Assembly: GCA_030145055.1 (NCBI GenBank)
Contig: JAQYWK010000005.1
Location: 186,001-250,000, forward strand
Reading direction: 5' to 3'
Length of the DNA stretch: 64,000 nt
DNA from: Desulfovibrio sp.
GTDB taxonomy: Bacteria > Desulfobacterota > Desulfovibrionia > Desulfovibrionales > Desulfovibrionaceae
Made by a program: the position numbers and the translations under genes. How positions within the stretch are numbered: position 1 is the stretch's first letter; each line of letters starts with the position of its first letter. Positions 29,061-38,054 of the stretch are shown one piece after another. The notes beneath the pieces are model-generated. The model did no database searches. It saw nothing but the letters and a program-made list of their open reading frames with translations, and was not told the origin of the DNA.

Positions 29061-30782
29061 CTAATGGTAACCATTTTCATGCATGAATTTGGTGTATTTG
29101 TGATCAACAATCATGATGTGCTTGATCAGCCAGTCCTTCAAGAATCTGATAATGTCAGAGGAAGCAGTTACTTTTCCAGAATCCACATCTGTTTTAAATT
29201 CTTGAATCTTGCTTATAAATGAGCGGTGAAGTTTCTTGTGGGAATCTGTTTCAGGATATTTGTGCTTGTCGAATATCTTCTCTTCGTATCCGAAGTGGTA
29301 TTTTGTGTATTCAAGAAGTCGTTCGGATATTTCTCCGATAACCTCTCCTGCTTTGCGACTTTTCATCGCCCTGTACAGCTCATTTATAAGGTCCAGAAGA
29401 ACCATGTGATGCTCGTCAATTGTTCTTACGTCAACGGATAGGTCGTGAGACCATTCAACAATTTTACCTGAGCTGGTATCTATTACGCGTCCTGAAGATA
29501 TGCCTTGAACGATAGAGTCTAATTCTTCGATGATGCTTGCAATTTCAGTTAAGGCATGTGCTGAGGTGGACATCCCTTCGGAAGTCTCCTGAGCTACCCT
29601 TGCAACGTCGCTGAGGGCCATATTGATCTCTTCAGATGCGGCAGATTGCTCTTCACTTGCAGTTGCAATAGATTCCACTTGGGAGTTCGTATCGTCAACG
29701 ATCCCGACAATGGCAGTCATCAGTTCTCCTGATTTTGCTGCGGACTCGGTCGAATGAACAATTTCTTCCGCCGCAGATTCAACGGCTTTGATGTTCTCGC
29801 GAGCATTTGCTTGAATCTTAGAAACGGACTCGCCGACACCTTTTGTTGCATCCATGGTTTTTTCTGCAAGTTTGCGGACTTCATCAGCAACAACTGCGAA
29901 TCCACGGCCAGCTTCACCCGCCCTAGCAGCTTCAATGGCGGCATTAAGAGCTAGCAAGTTGGTCTGGTCTGCAATGTCAGTAATTACATTCATAATCTGA
30001 CCGATGCTGTCAGCTTGTTCGCCGAGAGTTCCCATGGTGACTTTCAAATTAAGAATCGTACCCTTGATCTGTTCAAAAGATTTGATAGCATTAGCAACGC
30101 CATCTGCGCCCATTTGAGCATTTTCTTTTGATTGGCTGGAGCTTTGCGCGGCCATGGATGCGTTCTGAGCAACTTCAAGAACAGTGCTGTTCATCTCTTC
30201 CATTGCCGTTGCTGTTTCAGTCACGCGGTCTCTTTGGAGATCCATCCCTTCGCTGACCTGATTAACCTGTGAACTGAGTTCTTCAATGCCGGAAAAAAGT
30301 TTTCCTGAAATTCCTTGCGCATTGGAAGCAGACTTGATGATGGCCTCCATGGCAGACTTCATGTCTTCGACTTCTTTTTGAGATTCTTTCAGTTCGTTTT
30401 CAGTTTCGCGTGATTTATTTTCTAATTTGCTGGTATCTTTTTTACTTTGCTCGTTTTTTTTCGCGAGCCATTCAATTGCTTTATGAATTTCTTTGCCTGC
30501 GACTAGAGCTTCATCACTCAGAGTTTCAGGAAGTGGTGCATTTAGAGCTCCCTTCTTGACATCTTTTGCATACTCTCCAAGCAGGTTCAGCTGATTCATA
30601 ACGCCTGAAAGAGACGCTAGCGCAGAAATTGTTCCCAGAATGGCGAGTATTAAGAATGAAATCTGCCAAACGAACATTGCTCCGTCTTTGGACGCTGCAG
30701 GGGATTGCGTTGAAGCAAACAATGCTGCGCCCATTAGAAATACAAATAGAATGGACATCGTAAGCTTGGTTTTAGACGTCAT
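29061..30782 (-). CDS. Chemoreceptor fused to C-terminal bacteriohemerythrin (DcrH-like)
   Basis: The protein has 573 residues. Two helices (about 5-25 and 35-60) leave almost no periplasmic sensor. A HAMP-like and coiled segment follows, then the methyl-accepting signalling domain with the tip [19 protein letters not shown]. Residues after about 435 form a hemerythrin domain with all expected di-iron ligands: His in TIDEHH, HFGYE (HxxxE), HKKLH (HxxxH) and HIMIVD (HxxxxD). Hemerythrin binds O2 at the di-iron site. In Desulfovibrio DcrH such a domain senses oxygen, so this receptor probably guides aerotactic escape. The lack of a large periplasmic domain distinguishes it from DcrH. Confidence 0.93.
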   Translation of the reverse strand: MTSKTKLTMSILFVFLMGAALFASTQSPAASKDGAMFVWQISFLILAILGTISALASLSGVMNQLNLLGEYAKDVKKGALNAPLPETLSDEALVAGKEIHKAIEWLAKKNEQSKKDTSKLENKSRETENELKESQKEVEDMKSAMEAIIKSASNAQGISGKLFSGIEELSSQVNQVSEGMDLQRDRVTETATAMEEMNSTVLEVAQNASMAAQSSSQSKENAQMGADGVANAIKSFEQIKGTILNLKVTMGTLGEQADSIGQIMNVITDIADQTNLLALNAAIEAARAGEAGRGFAVVADEVRKLAEKTMDATKGVGESVSKIQANARENIKAVESAAEEIVHSTESAAKSGELMTAIVGIVDDTNSQVESIATASEEQSAASEEINMALSDVARVAQETSEGMSTSAHALTEIASIIEELDSIVQGISSGRVIDTSSGKIVEWSHDLSVDVRTIDEHHMVLLDLINELYRAMKSRKAGEVIGEISERLLEYTKYHFGYEEKIFDKHKYPETDSHKKLHRSFISKIQEFKTDVDSGKVTASSDIIRFLKDWLIKHIMIVDHKYTKFMHENGYH

Positions 30783-30957
30783 AGAAACTCCTTATGGTAA
30801 ACATAAACACTTTTAGTGCTTGTTCTGACTTTTTAAGTAAAAAAAAAAGTTAATGCAAGGGGGTAAAAAATATATATAACTCAATTTACATAATAAAAGA
30901 AGCATGTCTGTTGCAAAATTTATTGACTCTGTATGTGACTGTTAGAAAGGATTACGG

Positions 30958-31881
30958 TTACGCAGGAGGTAATGACTCCGCAACCTCTCGAATGATACCT
31001 CTCATCCAGATATGGGCAGGGTCATTGTCATTTAAAGTATGCCAATGTTGAAGCACCTCAAAAGTAGTGTTCTCTAAGGGCAGTTGAATAGTTCTAACAG
31101 GTAAAAAATTTGTATAAATCTGAGCCAGTCTTTCAGCCAGTGTGCCAACAAGGTCCGAAGAGCTGACAAGAGATGGAATAACTGCTTCCTGTTGAACAAT
31201 TACCTTGATATTTCTCTGGAAACCTTTTTGGCAGAGAAAGTCCTCTAGAAAGCCAAGGCCTGACTCTGATAGAGAAAGCGCAACAAATTCCGCGCTGGCA
31301 AGTTCTTCTTCCGTCATCACTTGCCCGGTTATGGGGTGACCATCGCGGATAATGCATACCTCACGGTCAAAGAACAGCCCTTCCCATAAAACGCCTGCTC
31401 CGTAATCTCTGGAACACCCTAGAAATATATCTAAGTTTCCATCTTGCAGCATTGCAGTACGTTTTTCGTAGGTAGCCTGAACTATGCGTAGCGTTATATT
31501 GGGCGCTTCTGCCCTGACTTTGGCGATTATTTGGGGAAGCAGAAGGTTACACAGGTAATCACTTAGCCCGATACAGAAGGTTCGTTTGGATGTTGCAGGC
31601 GAAAACTCTCCTCTGTCTTCAAGAGATTGGAGAATTATTTTTAAGGATGGATTCAGGCTGTGGTGGATGTTTTCACACAGCGGGGTGGGAACCATCATAT
31701 TACCGCGGCGGATAAAAAGGCGGTCTTCAAAATGATCACGTAGCTTTGATAAAGAGTGACTGACCGCGGATTGGCTCATGAAAAGTTTTTGACCGGCAAT
31801 TGTAAGATTGCGTTCGGCGAAAATTGTATCAAGTATGACCAGCAGATTCAGGTCTAGATTTGGAAGATTAGTTTTGCTCAT
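30958..31881 (-). CDS. LysR-family transcriptional regulator
   Basis: The 307-residue protein has the N-terminal winged helix-turn-helix (LDLNLLVILDTIFAERNLTIAGQ, then SQSAVSHSLSKLRDHFEDRLF) and a C-terminal ligand-binding domain of periplasmic-binding-protein fold. It is of normal length for the family. It is divergent from the half-size EamA transporter at 31987 with about 105 bases between, the usual arrangement for a LysR regulator and its target. The ligand is unknown. Confidence 0.93.
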   Translation of the reverse strand: MSKTNLPNLDLNLLVILDTIFAERNLTIAGQKLFMSQSAVSHSLSKLRDHFEDRLFIRRGNMMVPTPLCENIHHSLNPSLKIILQSLEDRGEFSPATSKRTFCIGLSDYLCNLLLPQIIAKVRAEAPNITLRIVQATYEKRTAMLQDGNLDIFLGCSRDYGAGVLWEGLFFDREVCIIRDGHPITGQVMTEEELASAEFVALSLSESGLGFLEDFLCQKGFQRNIKVIVQQEAVIPSLVSSSDLVGTLAERLAQIYTNFLPVRTIQLPLENTTFEVLQHWHTLNDNDPAHIWMRGIIREVAESLPPA

Positions 31882-31941
31882 ACAGGCAATGAATACCTTT
31901 CAGTGGTCAGGTTAAAAGAAGAAGAGTAGCAGTAAGATCGA

Positions 31942-31957
31942 ACTTCGCCAGTGAAGT
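31942..31957. promoter_or_regulatory. Dyad between the LysR and EamA genes, possible LysR site
   Basis: ACTTC and GAAGT flank GCCAGT in the short divergent intergenic region. LysR proteins bind interrupted dyads in this position. The match to the T-N11-A form is only approximate. Confidence 0.3.
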
Positions 31958-31986
31958 ACTAATACGTTATTTAAAAGGAAATTGGA

Positions 31987-32424
31987 ATGCTAGCTCTATA
32001 TGGTTCAATTGCGATGATTGTCGCTTCTTCTGTTATATATCACCTTGCTCAAAAAAGTATTTCCGGAGGTGGATCGCTGTTTGCCTCTCTGGCGTCTGCT
32101 TATGGAATGGCAATGCTATTTAGTTTGGCGGGTATGTTTTTACAAACTGGTCGTATAGATGTTGCGGAAATTTTATCCACGCGGAACTGGCAGGTATTGC
32201 TTTTAGGACTGGCTATTTTCGGGATTGAAATCGGGGTGCTCCTTACTTATAAGGCCGGTGCAAGTGTCAGTACGTTGCCGATCATTGTAAATGGAGTGGT
32301 TATGGCTTGTCTTATCCCGCTCGGAGTACTTTTTTATAGGGAACATGTGTCTCTAACCTCCTTGCTTGGCGTGATGCTTATTGCTTCAGGCGTGTGGGTG
32401 CTTTGTTCTACTGGGCATGCGTAG
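31987..32424 (+). CDS. Half-size EamA/DMT-type membrane transporter
   Basis: The 145-residue protein has about four to five membrane helices and is a single EamA repeat, half the length of the DMT exporter at 8347. Single-repeat members are thought to dimerise. AAGGA precedes the ATG. It is divergent from a LysR regulator that probably controls it, suggesting an inducible exporter. Its 3' end overlaps the solute-binding gene on the other strand by 17 bases. Confidence 0.85.
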   Translation: MLALYGSIAMIVASSVIYHLAQKSISGGGSLFASLASAYGMAMLFSLAGMFLQTGRIDVAEILSTRNWQVLLLGLAIFGIEIGVLLTYKAGASVSTLPIIVNGVVMACLIPLGVLFYREHVSLTSLLGVMLIASGVWVLCSTGHA

Positions 32425-33157
32425 GGATGTACTTTTTTCGTAATGAGTTCATGAAGAACCTGTTTTTCTTGATTTCTTTAAGTACGCGGCTGAACTCAGC
32501 GGCAAGAAGATCATTGCCCGGTTTCTTGGTGAAAGCCATGTACATTTCAGCCTGATGAACTGGGGTTGGGCTATAAGAAAATTTGTCGCTAAGATCTAAT
32601 TTGTAAAGAGTGTGAAGCCCTACGGGTCTAAAGGAAGCAACTAAATCAATACGTCCAGCTAATAGTTTCTGGAAGTTCTGTTTAAGGGAGCTGACTTCAT
32701 CTCGAATGAACAATGTGCTTTGATCAAAATCTTTTCCGTAATGATATCCTTTTACCGTTCCGACTCTTTTGCCCGCTAGAGATGAAAGATCTTTATATTG
32801 GAAATCTTCTTCTTTACGGTAAAAAATAACGACCTTCGTTATCATTATAGGTTCTTCAGGGAAGATCAGCCATTGTTCTCTGTCATCTGATTTAAGAACC
32901 CCTGGAATTGCATCTGAAACTTTATTTTTTGCGTTAAGAAGAGCTCTCTTCCAAGGTACAAACTTAATTTGGAAAGACCTATTCATCTTTTTTAATGTTG
33001 CGGCGACTAACTCATATTGTATTCCGTATGGTTTCCCGTCTTTTTCATAGTTATACGGAGGAAAGGGATCGGTGATTAGCAAGAGCTCTTGAGAAGCATT
33101 AGACGGCCCTGCTATGGATAAGAATATTATGGTTATGACTACTGATATAATTTTCAT
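32408..33157 (-). CDS. Periplasmic solute-binding protein (SBP_bac_3 type)
   Basis: The 249-residue protein has a signal peptide ending near SNA, then ITDPFPPYNY and KFVPWKRALLNAK. The hinge segment reads GKRVGTVKGYHYG. These match a family-3 solute-binding protein and its paralogue at 17395-18147. The ligand is probably a polar amino acid or similar compound, and no permease is nearby. It lies 49 bases downstream of the phosphate acyltransferase gene on the same strand, so read-through is possible. Confidence 0.85.
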   Translation of the reverse strand: MKIISVVITIIFLSIAGPSNASQELLLITDPFPPYNYEKDGKPYGIQYELVAATLKKMNRSFQIKFVPWKRALLNAKNKVSDAIPGVLKSDDREQWLIFPEEPIMITKVVIFYRKEEDFQYKDLSSLAGKRVGTVKGYHYGKDFDQSTLFIRDEVSSLKQNFQKLLAGRIDLVASFRPVGLHTLYKLDLSDKFSYSPTPVHQAEMYMAFTKKPGNDLLAAEFSRVLKEIKKNRFFMNSLRKKYIPTHAQ

Positions 33158-33206
33158 TTTTGCTCTTTATAATATAAAACAAGTTGAACCTTGATCAGCG
33201 TGCGAG

Positions 33207-34118
33207 CTAGCAGTTCGCTAAATAACAGGCCAGAGCTATGGAAATGAATTTGGATCTGTCAGAATCTCCTCTCGATGGCACAACTACGGGAACATCACTT
33301 CCTATCACTACACTTGCCATGGATTTACCCGCTATAGTTGTCAGAGCTTTATACAGGATGTTTCCGCTTTCGATATCAGGAGTGCAAAGGATATCAGCGA
33401 AGCCTGCAACAGGATTGGTTATACCTTTAAGCGCCGCCGCAGCCGGTGACAGGGCTAGATCGAGAGCCAGAGGGCCCGCGACAATTGCGTCGCCGAACGC
33501 TCCTTCGGAGGACATCTTTGAAAGGATGTCTGCGTCAAGTGTTGCAGGCATTGCCGGATAATTAACTTTTTCCGTTGCGGCCAATATCGCTGCCTTGGGT
33601 TTTTCAATTCCAAGCTTGCGAGCTACTTGCAGAGCGTTACGCAGTATGTCGGCCTTTCTTTGCAGGTTCGGCTTAATATTTACCCCGGCGTCGGTCATTA
33701 CGATTAGCCTATCTAAGTCGGGGGATTCAAAGACTGTTACGTGGCTGATTATTCCCTTGGGCGGAACTCCGGTCTCCTTGTTAAGGATTGCTTTAAGTAC
33801 CACGCTGGTACTTACAAGTCCTTTCATTATAAGAGCGGCTTTTCCTTCTTTGAAAAGAAGGACAGCTTTGGCAACCGCAAGTGTATCATCGTTTTCTTCG
33901 TAAAAATCGAAGCCCGAAATATTTAAGTTGTGTTCTTTGACCACTGCCTCCGTTTTTTTCAGATTACCAATAAAAATTGGTTCGGCAATGCCTTCTTCAA
34001 AGGCTGCAAGGGCGGAGCGTATGACAAATTCTTCGGCGCAAGGAGCTATGGCCACTTTGGGTTTAATTCCATGCTGGCGTACTTTTTCTGTGATTTCGTC
34101 CAGTGATGTTATTCTCAT
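33207..34118 (-). CDS. Phosphate acetyl/butyryltransferase family protein
   Basis: The 303-residue protein is of the PTA_PTB fold. It begins MRITSLDEITEKVRQHG and contains KGLVSTSVVLKAIL, HVTVFESPDLDRLIVMTDAGVNI and VAGFADILCTPDIESGNIL, all typical of phosphate butyryltransferase-like enzymes. It should exchange the CoA of an acyl-CoA for phosphate, giving an acyl phosphate usable for ATP formation by a kinase. No butyrate or acetate kinase is adjacent. ATG 34118 is chosen over the upstream ATG at 34154 because AAAGG lies at good spacing and the family begins there. It starts ten bases after ilvN ends. Confidence 0.85.
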   Translation of the reverse strand: MRITSLDEITEKVRQHGIKPKVAIAPCAEEFVIRSALAAFEEGIAEPIFIGNLKKTEAVVKEHNLNISGFDFYEENDDTLAVAKAVLLFKEGKAALIMKGLVSTSVVLKAILNKETGVPPKGIISHVTVFESPDLDRLIVMTDAGVNIKPNLQRKADILRNALQVARKLGIEKPKAAILAATEKVNYPAMPATLDADILSKMSSEGAFGDAIVAGPLALDLALSPAAAALKGITNPVAGFADILCTPDIESGNILYKALTTIAGKSMASVVIGSDVPVVVPSRGDSDRSKFISIALACYLANC

Positions 34119-34128
34119 GGGCGTACCT

Positions 34129-34608
34129 TTATTCGTCGCCTCGTTTAAGTGCAATCATGCCTGTCCGGCACATGCTTTTAATTCCGAGTGGTTCTAAAAT
34201 TTTGATAAGTCCGTCGATTCTTTCCTGATCTCCGCTAAGTTCTGCCGTGATGGTATTTTGTCCCATGCCTATTACGTCTGCTCTGAACACTTCAAAAATT
34301 TGCATGACTTGAGACATTGAATCTTTGTCTACAGCTACCTTTATAAGGACGAGCTCACGGTCTACGAAATCTTTACGCGCTAAATCATCAAGCTGTATAA
34401 CAAAATCCATTTCCTGAAGTTCTTTTGTCACTTTGGTAATGTCTTTGTCGCTACCTTCTGCGCAGATGACCATTCGGGATACTTCCATATTTTCAGTTTC
34501 ACCGCAGGATATGGAAGTAATATTGATGCCGTTTTTTTGAAATGCTGAAGATGAGTCCGCCAGTACACCGGCGCGGTTTTTAACTAAGGCAGAAATTGTA
34601 TGTTTCAT
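34129..34608 (-). CDS. ilvN: Acetolactate synthase small subunit (IlvN/IlvH-type ACT protein)
   Basis: The 159-residue protein has an N-terminal ACT domain (HTISALVKNRAGVLADSSSAFQKNG and NITSISCGETENMEVSRM), where valine binds in IlvH/IlvN. The usual C-terminal half contains QIFEVFRADVIGMGQNTITAELSG. The small subunit activates the catalytic subunit IlvB and gives valine feedback. No ilvB, ilvC or ilvD is in this window, so the gene is separated from its usual operon here. AGGAG lies just before the ATG. It is probably co-transcribed with the downstream phosphate acyltransferase gene. Confidence 0.85.
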   Translation of the reverse strand: MKHTISALVKNRAGVLADSSSAFQKNGINITSISCGETENMEVSRMVICAEGSDKDITKVTKELQEMDFVIQLDDLARKDFVDRELVLIKVAVDKDSMSQVMQIFEVFRADVIGMGQNTITAELSGDQERIDGLIKILEPLGIKSMCRTGMIALKRGDE

Positions 34609-34835
34609 TTGGAAGCTCCTTTATAATCTGGGATGGGTATCTCGAACCCGTGTAGCTCATTATACACTCTATTTATTCTGCTCACAAGCAGTAGGGAATA
34701 TGCAGTTTTGTAAGTATTTATGGGCATACTTAGTGCCTATGTATCCGTTTAGTCGGAAATAATTTGGATTGGAAATAGGTATGGTGCTAGCTTGCATGTG
34801 TAGTTGAGATGCGGAGATGCGGTAAACTTGAACTG

Positions 34836-37800
34836 CTAAAGTGAAGTGAGTCCTGGGGGACAGAATCCTTCAGACCTCATTCTAATCAAGTCTAACGCGA
34901 CTTCTGGAGGTTGCGGCTTATCAAAGTAGAATCCTTGAACACAATCGCATCCAATTTCTTTAAGCAGAACCAACTGCTCCTTGGTTTCAACGCCCTCAGC
35001 AATAACATCCATACTTAAGCTGTGTCCGAGAGCGTTCACCGCGCGGACAATCTCAAGAGATTCATTGTCTTCTGCCATACGGCTGATGAAAGATCTGTCA
35101 ATTTTCACAGTTGCGGCTGGAAATCTCTGGAGTTGCGCCAATGATGAATATCCGGTTCCGAAATCATCAACAGCGAGTTTAATGCCTAGGTCGCCAATTC
35201 TCTTGAGGTTCAATGTTGATGCCGCGTTCCTTTCCATGATTGCTGATTCTGTAATCTCCAGTTTAAGCATCTCGGGTGGGAATTTAGTCTCATCCAGAAT
35301 GTCAATGATTGCGTCGGCCAAGTCTGGCTTTGAAAGCTGGCGGGGGGATAAATTTACCGTCAGGAACATATCCTGTGCTGTGGGGTAAACTTCAAGCCAT
35401 CCGGAAAAGGCACGGCAAGCTTTTAATAGCATTAATCGGTCTAGCTTGACGATAAGCCCTGTCTCTTCCGCTACGGGAATAATTTGTCCGGGGGTAATGA
35501 ATCCTCTGTCCGGATGATTCCATCGGACTAACGCTTCAAAACCAGCGAGGCGTCTTGTCTGTAAGCAATAAATAGGTTGGAAGTACGGAATGAATTCGTC
35601 TTCCGGTAGTCCTTGTCTTATTTCAGTTTCAATTATCAGGTTTTGCATTGCTTTTTCATGCATTGCTTTGTTGAATACTTTAAATCTGTTCACACCCAGC
35701 TCTTTTGCCTTGTACATGCTAATGTCTGCATCTCGTAGAATGTGCTCTGGATGTTCGTAATCAGCTGTTTTAAAAACAATCCCAATACTTGAGCTGACAA
35801 CAACTTCTTTGTTGGCGACTTGAATTGGGTTATGAATAAGGTTCCTGATTTTTCTGATGATCTTTATGACCTGTTGCGGTGTTCTGAAATCTTCGATGAG
35901 AACAGCATACTCATCTCCGCCCATGCGGGCGACGGTATCAATTGGGCGCAGGCAGGTTTTGATGCGTTCACCGATTTTTATCAGAAGGGAATCACCCGCT
36001 TGGTGGCCCAGGCTGTCATTAATACGTTTAAACATATCAATATCAAGCATCATGACCGCAAAATTATGCTCAGGTTGTCTTTGAGAATGGGTAAGAGCTT
36101 GTTCGAGGCGCTCAAGGAAAAGAGTTCGGTTAGGAAGCCCTGTCAACGAGTCATGCAGGGACTGGTATGAAAGTCTACGTTCAAATTCTTTTCGATGTGA
36201 AATGTTATTATAAATGATGAATGTTCCGGAAACTTCACCATTGTATTCGAAAGGGTAACCTAGAATTGAGACTGGAATAAGTCTGCCGTTTTTGTGCTTT
36301 CGTAAATCTTCACATCGGAATGTTGCGCCTGCCAGAATCCGTTGTAAATTGGATTTAATTCTTCCTTCACCGCTCGGGCAAAGATTTTCACAGCATGGTT
36401 CCATCTGTTCGGTTGTGTATCCGAATAATCTTGTGAAGGCTTTATTCGTGTCTATTACAGAGCCCTCAGAATCAGTCAGAACAATCGCTTGCGGGGAACT
36501 CTCGAACAATTGTTTGAACCGGGATTTGTGTTTGACAACATTCCTCTCGGCAACAATGCCGGGGGTTGAGTCGAAGGCTGTGCCTGTGTAGGAACTTGGT
36601 TCTCCATTGTCGGCATATGTTACGCGGGCATTAACAGTGATCCACTTTTCGAGGTTTTCTTTATGACTAATACGAATGCGCGATCCGTTAACAGAGCCTT
36701 TGGTCAACAGCTCTTTCATCAGTTTTAGCCAAGCTTGTTTGTTATAGAAAAAATCTGATGAATGAGGATGGTCGCTTAGCATTTGCTGGACGGAGAAATA
36801 ACCCATTATACGGGCTGTAGCAGGGTTCGCTATCAGCATTTTGCCTTCAGTTGAAAATTGAAACATGGCTACTGTTACATTCTCGAATACTGAGCGAAAT
36901 TTTTGTTCACTGTCCTGAAGGGCTATTTCAGCTTTTCTACGCTGAATGGTGGCTGCAATCTGATCAGAAATTGCGACCATTAGATCTATGTCTTGTGTGT
37001 TGTAATTACTGGAGGAGTTGTATGACTGAATGGTCATAACTCCGATAACTTGGTTGTCATGTATTAGGGGAACACCCAACCATGATTTAACTAAAAAGTC
37101 TGGTTTGTTTAGTTCTTCTTGATTATAGCGCTTTAAATCATTTTCAAGGAGTAAAACCGGTCTTTGTTTTTGGATTACTTTGGAGCTTAAGAATCGCTCA
37201 TCCGTGATGTAGAACTTTTCATCGGGGGTTCTATGATCTTGCTCATCCTCATAATAGGGGAATGAAAGGGTTTGCTTGCTCTCGTCATAAAGAGCAACAA
37301 AGAAATTTTCGGCCTCAATTACCTCTTTGAGGCTTTCGTGAATAGCCTGGAACAGGGCATGTTCATTCGGGGCAGTTTTCAGTGCTGAAGAAATTTTGTA
37401 GAGAACCTGGTTAATATTTTCAGTTTGCTTGCGTGCGGAAATATCTCGTATGGATTCAATGGCACCTAATATTTCCCCAGAATCGTCTGTGATGGGCGCA
37501 GCTTGAATCCAGAGGTGTGTATTTTTTCTGTGACTGAGATTTTTAACTTTTATTTCTGCGGCGAGAGCTTTGCCGTGGCGACGGATGGATTGGTAATCTA
37601 AGGTGCCGGCTTCTTCAGAGCCTCTGACAATGTCTATCAGGCCCGGGCTTTTTTTACCGTGAATGATTTTGATGTATTCAAAATCACCTTTCCCTACGGT
37701 TGTTTCTGCGGGAGCACCGGTCATTTTTTCCATTGCCGGATTCCACGCAACGATAACGCCTTCTTTGTTTATGAGAAAGGTGGGATCTGGAAGAAAATTT

Positions 37801-37958
37801 AGTATTTTTATAAAAGGAGATTCAGGCGTTAGAAGGGATGCATCAAGGCTCGAGTAAGTTTTTTCAACAAGCTCTAGAAAAGAACTCAGTTCTTTTGTGA
37901 AATCGGATTCAACAGTGCCGATGGTGTTTTTGAGTTGTTTTTTGAGTAGGTTGTGCAT
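34836..37958 (-). CDS. PAS-GAF-PAS-PAS-GGDEF-EAL c-di-GMP signalling protein
   Basis: The protein has 1040 residues. Domain order: PAS (about 55-175), GAF (190-340), PAS (350-465), PAS (475-595), GGDEF (600-755) and EAL (770-1025). The GGDEF motif reads GGDEY near 680, a conservative change. The EAL domain keeps EALVRW, VNLSPRQL, the KLEITES glutamate, DDFGTGYSS and AEGVET, so c-di-GMP hydrolysis looks intact. It is probably a phosphodiesterase regulated by its sensors, with the cyclase part either weakly active or a GTP sensor. No membrane helix is seen. The GAF resembles the one in the kinase at 1-2663. Confidence 0.93.
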   Translation of the reverse strand: MHNLLKKQLKNTIGTVESDFTKELSSFLELVEKTYSSLDASLLTPESPFIKILNFLPDPTFLINKEGVIVAWNPAMEKMTGAPAETTVGKGDFEYIKIIHGKKSPGLIDIVRGSEEAGTLDYQSIRRHGKALAAEIKVKNLSHRKNTHLWIQAAPITDDSGEILGAIESIRDISARKQTENINQVLYKISSALKTAPNEHALFQAIHESLKEVIEAENFFVALYDESKQTLSFPYYEDEQDHRTPDEKFYITDERFLSSKVIQKQRPVLLLENDLKRYNQEELNKPDFLVKSWLGVPLIHDNQVIGVMTIQSYNSSSNYNTQDIDLMVAISDQIAATIQRRKAEIALQDSEQKFRSVFENVTVAMFQFSTEGKMLIANPATARIMGYFSVQQMLSDHPHSSDFFYNKQAWLKLMKELLTKGSVNGSRIRISHKENLEKWITVNARVTYADNGEPSSYTGTAFDSTPGIVAERNVVKHKSRFKQLFESSPQAIVLTDSEGSVIDTNKAFTRLFGYTTEQMEPCCENLCPSGEGRIKSNLQRILAGATFRCEDLRKHKNGRLIPVSILGYPFEYNGEVSGTFIIYNNISHRKEFERRLSYQSLHDSLTGLPNRTLFLERLEQALTHSQRQPEHNFAVMMLDIDMFKRINDSLGHQAGDSLLIKIGERIKTCLRPIDTVARMGGDEYAVLIEDFRTPQQVIKIIRKIRNLIHNPIQVANKEVVVSSSIGIVFKTADYEHPEHILRDADISMYKAKELGVNRFKVFNKAMHEKAMQNLIIETEIRQGLPEDEFIPYFQPIYCLQTRRLAGFEALVRWNHPDRGFITPGQIIPVAEETGLIVKLDRLMLLKACRAFSGWLEVYPTAQDMFLTVNLSPRQLSKPDLADAIIDILDETKFPPEMLKLEITESAIMERNAASTLNLKRIGDLGIKLAVDDFGTGYSSLAQLQRFPAATVKIDRSFISRMAEDNESLEIVRAVNALGHSLSMDVIAEGVETKEQLVLLKEIGCDCVQGFYFDKPQPPEVALDLIRMRSEGFCPPGLTSL

Positions 37959-38054
37959 CTAGCCATAAGATGTACTGCATTAATCAATGTGGTGCAAGGT
38001 ATGCGCTCATTTATTTCTGAGAAATGCAGTTATTCTGTTAGAGTATAGATATTA

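Noticed and set aside
34630-34665. A tRNA T-arm-like sequence on the minus strand upstream of ilvN (GGGTTCGAGATACCC).
   Set aside because: The stem has only four pairs. No acceptor, D-arm or anticodon arm can be built around it, so it is a chance leader hairpin.
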